Below are positions 34,640 through 45,157 of a stretch of 64,000 nt of DNA, in pieces. The stretch spans positions 50,776,587 to 50,840,586 of the forward strand of contig NC_057761.1 in the NCBI RefSeq assembly GCF_010389155.1, given 5' to 3'. Both the position numbers and the translations under genes were made by a program. Source of the stretch: Erigeron canadensis (lineage: Eukaryota; Streptophyta; Magnoliopsida; Asterales; Asteraceae). Under the pieces are notes generated by a model, which had not been told where the DNA came from, did not search any database, and was given only the letters and a program-made list of their open reading frames with translations. The first letter of the stretch is position 1; every line of letters begins with the position of its first letter.

Positions 34640-34950
34640 TAAACGTTGGATGTTGAATTGTATAATAGTATTTCTTATTACATGTTCTTTCACTTTTATT
34701 TTAGTTTTGTCTTTACTCATAAACAAAAACGGATGAACATGTAGAACCTATTCTTTAATAAACGAGTTTGTTTGTATATTTGTGAATGATGCCTTTTAAA
34801 TAAACCAACTAACATGAACAAAGGTTCGTACATGTTCCGTTTGGTTCATTTAAGTCGAGTAAAAAGAACTTGACAAAAAGGTAAATATTAGTCAAATTTA
34901 AACATGAACAAAGTTTGTTTTTTTAACAGTGAATTTAAGTTCATTTTCAT
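34640..34950. other. Unit A backbone
   Basis: Collinear with 50875-51215 in unit B (AAACCAACTAACATGAAC in both). No gene. Confidence 0.55.
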
Positions 34951-35425
34951 ACATCCAACCCCTATCTCCAGCCCAATGAACAATTTACTCATATTGGACT
35001 CAAGACCTTATAGTTTCAATTTCCATAAATATTATAATTTTATGCTTTTTAATATATAATTCATAAATTGTGGTCTAAAACATTGGAAAAATCCACCAGG
35101 GGGTTCGAATCTCGCTTCCTACATTTGTAGAAGTGGATTATTGGGAGGATGGGGGGTTCGAAAGTCCTGGGTTTTATCCCAGGCATGTGTGGTTCGAGCT
35201 CCGCATACGACCCAATTGGATGTCACTGTGGTGTCTTAAACGCTTACAATTGTTTGGGAACTAGTGTGGAATCATGAATGTTTTTACCTACAAACTAGGG
35301 TTCAAATCTTGATCGGGTTTTATGGTGCTTTTTTCATGAATATTAATGGTGCATAAGTTTACAATCTTATAGAAAATTTGTTCCAATATTATACTTCACG
35401 TAGAAGAAAATCCCTTATGCAATTA
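34950..35425. repeat. Local tandem duplication, first copy
   Basis: Repeats at 36005-36525 (about 1.05 kb offset). The shared order is ACTCAAGACCTTA, then GGTTCGAAT, then TTGTTTGGGAACTAGTGTGG, then AATTAATATATA. Unit B has it once, dispersed by two LTR insertions (51215-54020). Several B-box-like GGTTCGA motifs occur, so part may derive from a SINE. Confidence 0.65.
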
Positions 35426-35431
35426 ATATAT

Positions 35432-36000
35432 AGAGTTAATTATAGAAATCGACTCTGTCGAGTACCGTCATTTACAGCTTTCGTCCTTAACTTTTAAAAA
35501 TTACAGTTTTAGTCCAAAAAACTTTGCTCTGTCAACCCTTTTGGTCCTGATTACTAATGTCCGTTCAAAAACCTATCATGTGCTAGTCATGTGATGGTTA
35601 TTTTTGTCTTTTTGATTATTCATGGACCAAAAGTAAATTAAAAATAAGAAAACTAAAAAACAAAAGAAAAAGCCATATTTATAATATACATACACACATC
35701 TCAACCCCACATTCATGAACTTCATTCATTTCAAAACCATTGTCTTTGTTACTTCCTTCCCCAAAAACTGATTTCTAAAATCAAAGCTACCCATACTCTC
35801 CAATCTATATCTTTGATATATGTTTATACATACATTATACATATATGTATATGTCTCTGATCTAAATCTATAACTCCGACACACAAAAAGTGGTAGCAGT
35901 GGGTCAAGGTGTTGGTGGCGGTTGGCAGTTTGTTCCTCAATGCTCCTAATTTAGTGCCATTGGTGGTGTGGTTGTTTGGGTAGCCGCTGATTTATGCAAT
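35432..36000. other. Spacer with one-sided similarity to the 39827 foldback arm
   Basis: 35432-35640 contains AAAATTACAGTTTTAGTCC and CCTTAACTTTTAAAAATTAC, resembling the arm at 39827-40021 in a diverged form. No opposite arm or target duplication was found. The remainder is featureless. Confidence 0.4.
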
Positions 36001-36004
36001 AACT

Positions 36005-36525
36005 CCACTTAAGTTGGGCTCACATTGAACTCAAGACCTTAAACTCTCAACTTTTCCAATTATCAATCCATCTATTGGTAGTTGATATGTCAAGTGTATT
36101 TATTATCGCCAATAAGAAATAAATCATGGTCTTAGACATTTCGGAAATACATCAGGTTCGAATATCACTTTTTACATTTGTAGGAGTGGATTATTAGAAG
36201 GAGGAGGGTTCGAAAGTCCCGGGTTTCATCTCAAGCATACGTGGTTTGAGCTCCCCATACGGCCGAATTGGATGTCATTGTGGTGTCTCGTACGCTTACT
36301 ACTAACTAATAACTCGTGTTAAAAAAAAGACGTAAATCGACTTACAATTGTTTGGGAACTAGTGTGGAATCATGAATGTTTTTATCTACAAACTAGGGTT
36401 CAAAACTTGATCGAGTTTTATGGTGCTTTTTCATGAATATTAATGATGTATAAGTTTATAATCTTATAGAAAATTTGTTCTAATATTATTTTTCACATAG
36501 AAGAAAATCCCCTATGCAATTAATA
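36005..36525. repeat. Local tandem duplication, second copy
   Basis: Second copy of the 34950-35425 sequence, closer to unit B (53607-54050) than the first copy is in its central part. Confidence 0.6.
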
Positions 36526-36565
36526 TATAATATGATTCTTATTATTAATAGTTAAAGGTTGTTAT

Positions 36566-39309
36566 TGTCACACTCCACCTTAGGCGGAATCGTAGGATAT
36601 GACGAAAAGATATAGCATAGCACATGGAATTTATAATAGAGTCATACTAAATGAAATCCAAACAAATTTGTTTCCCACAAGCGGGATAAGTCTAGGCAAC
36701 ACGCCTCAGATAGAAAAAGATGTAGAAAATAGTAAATAGAGTTCAATGTTCAAATGCAAACTAGGAGTCCATGAAGGATCTTTTTATTAGTCTTCCTAAA
36801 GTCCTTATGCTCAGTCTCCTTAAGCATTGTTATTACCTGAAAATGAATGCTCGAAAGTGTCAACATAATGTTGGTGAGTTCGTAGGTTTAAAGTAATACA
36901 AATGAATTTGTTGTGCAATGATATAAGCAGTTTGGACAATAGTGTAAATATAAACATGTAGTAGCATGTATGCATACCAAATACTGATCAATGTCATCAT
37001 AGTTTTCCAACAACACAACCTCATCACTCCTGCCAGCAACTCAATCACACATTGCCTACCAATAACTCAATCACACATTGTATACCAACAAACTACGAGC
37101 TGGAGTATAAAGTTGGTTAATAGTTATCACTGTTATCCGTAAATAGTCTTCAATAGATATAGACAGACATCTATTGCCGTAAATAGTCTTCAATAAATAT
37201 CGACAGATGTCTATTGCATCATAGAAATCAACACAAGCAAAGCTAGCATACACATTTCATAATTACACGTATTTGTCCAATAAAACAAACAAGTTTTGGC
37301 ACAACTAGTGAAAGAAATGAAAAGTGTTTTGAGCATCATTTTCACCCAAAGAAATAAAATAAAAAGGGGCCACGAAACTCACCTCAACAAGCAAGTAGTT
37401 GTGCAAAGTCCAGAAAGGTCACTATAACCTACACAACATATATATGAACAAGTTACAATTTTGGACATGGTCAATAACCGTCCATTGTAACTCATATTTG
37501 ATGAAATACACATATGGCTACTTTCAAAATATTCACAACTGATTTGTCATATATCATTAAGTTACAAGTCACATAACTTAATATGGAATATTTGTTTTAA
37601 TGATTTATGATTAAATTCTACAAGCTCATATTCACTGAAATTTTTAGTAACTTTATCAATTTTTATTCTGGATCACACGAACTAACCAAGACCTTAAATT
37701 TTTATCACTGTAACCTTTATGTGTTAGATTCTTACATGAGGTTTTTATAGAATTTATTTTGTACTTTAACTATTTTTTAAAAATTCGATAATTACAGACT
37801 AGTAAGAAAAGTCACTGTTTGCGCACAAAAAAGTTTTATAAAAGTTAAAGACTTTTAAAGCTTCAAAAAAATCAATTCTTTTTGCTATCAACTTCTGAGA
37901 TCTTAAACACGTTCTTGAAGGAACAAAAACTTCCAGATCTTTAAATTTACCAATTTATGATTATTTGAAGTCAACTCAAATCTGTTCGGAAATCCAGCTA
38001 TGAGCAGTTTTGCTATAAAATTCGTTTGATGAACTTAAACTTCATATTTTGACACGAAACCCATTCCACCAGAAAGTAAACTTCCTGAACTTAATTTTAG
38101 ACACCAATAACGTGACTTAACCATCTTCCATGACCAAGATATGACATTCCAAAGTTAATAAACTGAATCTGTCCAGATTCTGAAATAACTCAAACTTACT
38201 GTTTTAAAGACTATTACAACTAAATATTTGTATATAAACTTTTAAATCTTTCCAACACCTATATAAATCTGTTACTATGATTTCCATGTGTTCATAATTA
38301 GATTTCTTATATTATATTAATTAATACACTAAAATTAATACGTAAACTTTTAATTAGTGTAATCAATACTTCAAGCTTTTGATTTAGCCTTAAGAAAAAC
38401 TTTCATTAGTTATTATAAATTTTGCCATAATATATATTCATCAAATAAGTTACTTATAATATAAGATCAATAAGTATAGAGATATATTTATATATTTGAA
38501 AAGGATATCAAGTAATTTATCCCAAGATTGATGATCACTCTTTAGGTACCTTGACAAAATATAATATAATTCTATAAGAATTTTAACTATAACATTTATA
38601 TGATAAAAACCTATTAAACCGTAGCGAAAAATTATTTAAACTCACCAAGAATTGCTCAAAGTGATGATTAGAATTTGATTTTGAGGTGATGTGCTTAGCT
38701 TGATCAAATGCTTCAGAAGAATGAAATTTGTTACGTGTTATCTAATTTGGTTTTGGCCGTGATTTCAAAGAGTACCAAAGGGTTTATATATTTTGATGCT
38801 AACTTATGTAGATTTATCTACAATTAGGATTTGATGGGTTTTTTCTTTGTCAACATAAATTAATCTTTGTATGGGATATCAAATCCCATTATCGGCCGAC
38901 TAAAGCTAGGAGGACATCTCCATGTCAAACTCAAATTCTAGTTTTTTTTTTGTTGGTTAGATATATTTTGTTATATAATTTTGATATTTAAATATTTGTT
39001 TCATCAGGTAATTTGGCTATTTCATTCATTTGCTTAATTATCGTGATAGAAATTTATCGATATCTAAAAATGAATATGATATATAACTATATGTCTAAAT
39101 ATCAACAAAATAATTATAACTGTCTAAATTTAGGAAGATAGAGTGACTAAATCCTAAACTGTTGTAATTTAAGTAATAGGAATCACAAATTGGCTTGATC
39201 ACAACATCTCTATACTTGTTATACTATGTAGACACATTGACTAGTTAAGAAATTAAAAATTCAAGTTAAAGATTATAATAAATTACTGGTTTTGGTGATG
39301 GATGTCATA
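36566..39309. mobile_element. Solo LTR, family 1, copy b (2.74 kb)
   Basis: Begins TGTCACACTCCACC and ends GGTGATGGATGTCATA (the terminal CA has decayed to TA). The 5-bp target duplication GTTAT is at 36561-36565 and 39310-39314. The empty site is visible at about 54052 (GGTTGTTATTAACAAACAGC). Same family as 27861-30352. Confidence 0.83.
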
Positions 39310-39826
39310 GTTATTACCAAACAGCTTATAAATTATAAACAATAAACTTATCAGCTTAATATAAATTATACACGCTCATTTTCATATTTTAGAATAACAA
39401 CTTGAGTTTCTTATATATATGCACGTTAGCCTCTTCCTCAAAACATAAGTTATCAAAATTCATAATTGTACACAATAAGCTGATTACCACGATCCAAGTC
39501 AAATGAAGCATAGATACAATATCCATTTTAAGATAATTTAAAATAAAAATGCTATGTTCATTTGTTGTGATATAAAATCTGAAAAGTATATTACTCGTAT
39601 CTTTTACTTTTGTTTCATTTAACTTGGTGCCATAAATATATGTAGCCCCAAGCGGAGGACCCTACGTTGATGGAAAAGGGTGGGTGGGGTAGCTTGGTGT
39701 GGAAGTTGACGTACGTAGCGAGATGCTGAGATCGGCAATGGTGGCTAAGTGGGGTACGTGTGGCTGCGTTTAATATGGTTTGAGAAGTTACACGATACCT
39801 TTAATCGATCGAAGTTGATTATTATT

Positions 39827-41272
39827 AGAGTAAATTACATTTTTCATTCTTGAAGTTGGCACGTTTTTCATTTTTCATCCTTAAAGTTTAAAAATTACAG
39901 TTTTGACCTTAAACTTAGCCAATTTTTTTAATAATCATCCTTTGGCCATACGGTGTTAAAAAATGGCCGTTAACTTGTGCATGTGCAAAACACGTGAGGG
40001 TAGAATGGTCTTTCCCCCTTAAGAAAAAATAATAAAAATTTGTTAATGATATGTAGTGACAACCATACAAACATCATCATCACCACCCATTGTATTTTGA
40101 AAAACCCCACATCCTGGATCTCTTCATCGAAAAATCCGATCATTTAGAAAATCAAAATTCTCCATGAATGGAATACTTCATAATCATCATCAAACTATTT
40201 AAAAATTCTTATTGTCCCATTCGTATAAGAAGATAACACCAAAACACCACAATACAAAATTCATTGAATACCATGATGCATATTAAACGAAAACAAAATC
40301 ATAGTACAAATAGTATATATATATATATATATATATATAACGAATACCATCGCAACCCTTCTTCCCCGCGGCAGATCTGACCGTAAAGTCGTCAACCCTA
40401 ACTCCAGATCGCTGCCACAATCATCAGCCACACCACCCATATATAAGTCAGCCGGAATAATCATGGTTGGGGTAAGTGGCGATCCCGTCTTTTTCTGTAT
40501 TATCTTTTCGAAATCACAACCATAACAATGGGATTCATATGGCCATTTCCATTTCAGACAGAGGTATAAGTAGCCAGATCCATCATGTGAGAGTTTTCCG
40601 GCAATGGTCAGTTTTTCGGCAGCGACTTACATTTTCAATTTTTTGGGTTTTCATGAACGTGGATTATGGTTGTGAATTATGCTTCAATAACCGTCAACAT
40701 TTTCACCTCTGTCCACCCTATCTTCACCGTCGTCTCGCACATTGTGCTCTTCCATCATCACCATTTTTGTTGCTTTTGTTTGATTTTGTTTCAGGATCTG
40801 TATATTTTCAAGATCTATGTGGTGGCGGGTGGCGGTTATGGCCTGAGTTTAGTGAAGTCGATATCATTTTAATCAATTTTATGAATAATAATATGTATAA
40901 ATATATAGTGAGCATCTAGATAAAGACATAGTTAGATTTGGGAAATAAGTGTTTTGTATATGATATGAATCTGGGTTTGTGTGGTTGGATGAGGGAGAAG
41001 ATGAAAAGATTGAAAGTGAAAGGCATGAAAACATGAGGAGCGAAAATTGTGATTCACTCAGTATATTAGGATGTTGTTAAGGGAAAAAGACCATTCTACC
41101 CTCACATGTTTGGCACGAGCGTTCATCAACGGCCATCTTTTAACACCGTATGGCCAAAGGAAGATTATTGAAAAAATTGGCCAAGTTTAAGGTTAAAATT
41201 GTAATTTTTAAACTTTAGGGATGAAAAGTGAAAAACGTGTCAACTTCATGGACGAAAAATGTAATTTACTCT
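39827..41272. mobile_element. Foldback element with about 195-bp inverted repeats
   Basis: The left arm 39827-40021 (AGAGTAAATTACATTTTTC ...) pairs along its length with the right arm 41077-41272 (... GAAAAATGTAATTTACTCT). The flanks are ATT repeats, so a 9-bp target duplication is plausible but not provable. The site is empty in unit A (about 17701). Long arms and a 9-bp target would fit Mutator-like elements. The 1.05 kb interior carries no recognised protein; a 147-codon frame there is not convincing. Confidence 0.75.
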
Positions 41273-41283
41273 TATTATTATTA

Positions 41284-41637
41284 AGAGCATTTCCAATGGG
41301 AGGTTATTAAAAGCTTTTTTGTAAAAAATAGTGTAAGAATATGTAAGAGGTTTTTTTAAAAAAACCTTTACCTCCAATGATAAAATGCTTTCAAAAACTT
41401 GAAATTAATCAAATATTATAGTACATGAATAGGTTTAAATAGAAGCCTATAGGTTAGTGGATATCAAGCTTTTCAACAATTCTTCAATCTAAAAAATTAT
41501 TATTTTATTTATTTTAAGCTTTTAAAAGCTTTTTATCATTGCAATCAAAAGCTTTTTTTTTTATAAAGCTCTTACATATTCTTACACCTTTTTTTTATTT
41601 AAAAAAAGCTTTTCAAAAATGACCATTGTGGATGCCC
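41284..41637. mobile_element. Tourist-like MITE (about 354 bp)
   Basis: The termini GAGCATTTCCAATGGG and CCATTGTGGATGCCC form an inverted repeat with AAAGCTTTT arms inside. Flanking trinucleotides TAA/TTA fit a Harbinger-type target. Absent from unit A. Confidence 0.65.
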
Positions 41638-41703
41638 TTAGTTTAAGTAGAAATAAGTAAACAAAGCTTGCATTATATTCTTTAACTTCGTTTTGTATAT
41701 TTA

Positions 41704-42212
41704 CTAGATTTTAGGCTCGTATCTAATACACGAGGCTTATGACGTTATCAATATTGGATGTTAATTTATTGTAGTTTAACATTTAATATATTATTTTAAA
41801 TAATAAAAAATTGATCTGTATATCAACACTTTGAGTTTTATATTGAAATATTTTTTAAAAATATGTTTATCGAATTTGTTTAATTTTAAAATCTTAATAT
41901 ATTTATATTAAATTTTATTTATTTATTTTTAATTAGTTAATTTTATTTTTACATGATAGAACATACTATTGAATATATATTAGTTATTATTTTATTGGAT
42001 AAATATTAGTTATAATTCTATTGGATATATTTTAACTATTATTATTTATTTATTATATTAAACTTTTTGGGTAAAAAGTGTAAATTTGTGATGAAAAACA
42101 AAAAAAATGTAAATTAAAGTCAAAATTGAAAACAAAAGTCAACTTAAAAAAATCAAGAGTTGTGATTGGTCGATAAGTTATTAGATTAACTGTGTTTTAG
42201 TATAATAAAAGA
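41704..42212 (-). mobile_element. Helitron (509 bp, minus) with empty site in unit A
   Basis: On the minus strand it starts TC (42212) and ends CTAG (41704). It carries a 3' hairpin (CTCGTGTATTAGATACGAG). Unit A at about 17765 reads straight through. Internal blocks recur at 62800-63125. Confidence 0.8.
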
Positions 42213-42415
42213 TTATACCGACTTTTGATACATGTTATAATTAAACCTAAGTGTATTAGAAGGACTACTGTTTTTATATTTAAAAAAACTTTATCCATTA
42301 TCTTTATAAATACATGTTTAATATAATTTTAATATGCGTAATATTTCTTTTACCATTTAAAAGTTAACTAATCTAGTTATAAACTTTACCTTTAAAATTT
42401 ATTGATATTTATTAA

Positions 42416-42830
42416 TCTTTAATATATATTAAAAGAGAAACTTTAAATAACAATATGAAATAATCTTTACTCTCCATTAAATTTTCATCTTTATTTTTCA
42501 CCTTTAGATCATATTGTTTACATCATCATTGACTAAACTTTTTTAAAAAATGATATTAGTCTTCCAACTTCAATTAATTTGCTTAAACTAAAACACAATA
42601 TTAATTACACTTTCAAATTGTCCGATTTGTAGTTTTGTCAAAACAAATGAAGATATAGAAAGGTATTTATGTTTTTATTGTTCGTTTGTGTAATTGTTTT
42701 TATTTATTATTCATTCTTCCAATTATTTAAACCTTTTGTGTTTTTTTATTTTATTATTATGTCAGTTTTTTATGTATAAATGTATGTATTTTTTATATGG
42801 TTCTTCCCTTTTACACGGGTTATAATCTAG
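42416..42830 (+). mobile_element. Helitron (415 bp) with exact empty site in unit A
   Basis: TCTTTAATATATATTAAAAG at the start, 3' hairpin CCCTTTTACACGGGT, end ATAATCTAG. It sits between A (42415) and T (42831). Unit A reads TTATTAA|TATCAATTT at 18232/18233 with nothing between, the textbook Helitron insertion rule. Confidence 0.9.
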
Positions 42831-43304
42831 TATCAATTTATACTTTAATTTTTTTTTTCTTTATATACATACAAACCAAACATCTTCATTTTTGTATTGT
42901 ATCTTTCTATATAACAAAAATCATATGTGACATATTTATTAAAATGACAAATAAGATTTTTGATAATCTATAATTTTTATAAATATTTTATATATTTTTC
43001 ATGCCAAGTAGATAATTAATTCTTAAAATAAATTTTGTACTTATCTTATAGTAGTATTTTAATTTATTTAATCTTTTTATATTTGATATGAATTTTTATT
43101 GAATCTTTTTATATTTAATATGGATAATTTAAAACTAATGAAGCTTAAGACTTGTGTGTCAACTAAGTTTTTTTTTTGTTTATTTGTTAATATTTCTTCT
43201 TTTAATATTTTTGCGATATTATTCAAGAAAAATACTTACTTAAATCTATGATTTAAGTATTATATAATGAAAAAAACTTTCAAATTTTAAACTTTGTTGC
43301 GTAT

Positions 43305-43525
43305 TTATTTAAAAGAAAATTAATTATATATTTAAATTGAGTAAGAAATAAGATTTTTTAATTAATATCTAAAGATATAATAAGATCTTTTGAAATTCAA
43401 ATGATAAAAACTACTAACTATTAAATTCAATAAAAATAAAAATAAAATCACTATATCATATTTAATTCAGTGCTAAAATAATTTGATACAAATTATATCT
43501 AATTATTACTTTAGATAATAACTTT
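43305..43525. other. Segment inverted relative to unit A
   Basis: Counterpart of 19345-19870. The AATTCAGTGCTAA end and the TTGAGTAAGAAAT end are in opposite order to unit A. Confidence 0.7.
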
Positions 43526-43739
43526 GGGAATTAGTCTTTTTGGTTTATGACTTATGCATTAAAATTGAACTCATGTGAATATTTTAACTACTTATACTTT
43601 ATACACTTTAATTAATTAATAAATAAATATAAATTTAAATACATAGTTGATATAATATTATAATTTTATGCTTTTAAATATATAATGCATTATACACCTA
43701 TTATATAAATTTTTACGACAACATGTGGGATTAATCTAG

Positions 43740-44637
43740 TCTGTCTATATTTCATTATAAAACAAATTACCTCTCTATCTTTTCAACTTTCTATCTTTAA
43801 ATACCCAAAATACTCTTAATTTTCAACACACCCTCTACTTACACTCTATTTCTATACTTCTCTATCAAGCATATTGGCTTTCTTATTTTTAGAAATTAAG
43901 CACTTTTTAGTATTCCCACAATACCCTTTATATCTCACTTAAACATAAAACCCTCATATACCCCTTATTAAAAGATTAAGCATATTTTTTCTTATCAAAA
44001 TACCCCTACTTAAACATAAAACCCTTGTATATCATCATCTCCCCATTTTCTCTAATCATTATACACTTTCATCGATCTTTAATCACTCTCTGTCACCGCC
44101 CTCCTTCTCCACCACCTCCCTCGATCTCCATCACCGCCTCCCTTTTATATTGTCCTCACCTTCTATTCGTCGCAACGTGCGGGCACTATGCTCGTATCGA
44201 ATATATATCAACCATATTTATTCAAACTATCTCTACTTTATTCATTAATTTAAATTTTTTCACTTAATATCTCTATAATACTCTTAATAAATTTATTTAC
44301 AAAAGATACATCCCTTAACCATAAAATAATTACACTACCATTATTTACAAAAGATACATAACCATAAAATAACTACACTACCATTTACATCATTACTATA
44401 AGCAGCATGGTTGGATCAGTGGTAAACACCCATGCCTCTAGAGACAGAGGTCATGGGTTCGATCTTTATCCCATGCAAAGGTTGGAGGGCCTTTTCTACC
44501 ATTTAGGTAGAAACTGGAAGCAGCATCTCTACCTAGGTAGAGGTAAGTTCTGTCTACATCTTAACCTCCCTTACTTTTTTTTAGATTAATAAACGCATCA
44601 TGCCACCGCCTCCGCCGCAATAGCGATACCCATCTCG
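43740..44637 (+). mobile_element. Helitron cluster with two 3' ends, upstream of FMO copy B
   Basis: It starts near TCTGTCTATATTTC. A first 3' end GCAACGTGCGGGCACTATGCTCG ends at 44194, and a second, GCAATAGCGATACCCATCTCG, ends at 44637; both are followed by T. The last four bases are CTCG instead of CTAG in both. The interior matches the minus element at 57940-58316. A SINE is nested at 44402-44582. Confidence 0.6.
44402..44582 (+). mobile_element. tRNA-derived SINE, 3'-shortened copy
   Basis: Same family as 17921-18163: A-box-like TGGATCAGTGG, B-box-like GGGTTCGATC, T-rich tail. It lacks about 60 bp between CTTAACCTCCC and the tail. It is not at the position of the unit A copy, so it is an independent insertion. 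Confidence 0.8.
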
Positions 44638-44649
44638 TTTTATATAAAA

Positions 44650-45105
44650 CGATAGATAGTGCCCGCGCGTTGCAGCGGTGAGATGGTGGGGTGGTAGGTA
44701 ATAGGATGTGATAAGGCATAGAGTATGATAGCCAAATATCTTAGTCGTACGCCCTCGAATTTGAAAATTCGTCAAAGGTATATCGAACGACATCTCTAAT
44801 GAAAGAGCACGAAATTTTAAGAACACCCATACAATTTTTATAGTTTATCGATGTACGGTTTTTGAGATAAAAGATCTTGAATAAATTAGAGGAATAAAAT
44901 GATTTATGGAGGAGAGAGAAAAAATGAGTGATTGAGATTTGAGAAGAGAAAAAAAAATAAATAGTTAAGATTTAAGGGTATTATAGGTATATTAGATAGA
45001 GATATTTAAATTAGTGAATAAAAAAGAGAGATAATATAGGTATTTCAATTATTTTTTGAGAATTAAAAAAAAAAAAAAAGTCGTCCTCTTTTATAATTTA
45101 GTATT
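44650..45105 (-). mobile_element. Helitron (minus) abutting FMO copy B
   Basis: On the minus strand the 3' end reads GCTGCAACGCGCGGGCACTATC, the same terminus as 8304 and 44194 in inverted orientation. The 5' end lies around 45105, about 50 bp before the FMO start codon. Boundaries are approximate. Confidence 0.55.
45092..45097 (+). promoter_or_regulatory. Possible replacement TATA element of FMO copy B
   Basis: TATAATTT lies about 65 bp before the ATG, at the Helitron/gene junction. It is a weak match and is listed only because the ancestral TATA region seen in copy A is missing here. Confidence 0.3.
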
Positions 45106-45157
45106 AGAAGTATTAGATAGAGACGTTAATCCATAACTCACAGATACTATACCTACC

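Larger units (their letters stand above)
17553..39668. repeat. Tandem duplication unit A
   Basis: It starts at GATGGAAAAGC and contains FMO copy A and its flanks. It ends with a segment (39315-39668) whose last bases are CCCTACGTT. The next bases, GATGGAAAAGGG (from about 39669), restart the same order of sequence in unit B. Homology is recognisable along the whole backbone once mobile elements are removed. The length exceeds unit B because of elements listed separately. Confidence 0.8.

Noticed and set aside
40476..40919. 147-codon frame inside the 39827 foldback element
   Set aside because: No domain or motif, atypical composition, and confined to a noncoding element absent from unit A.
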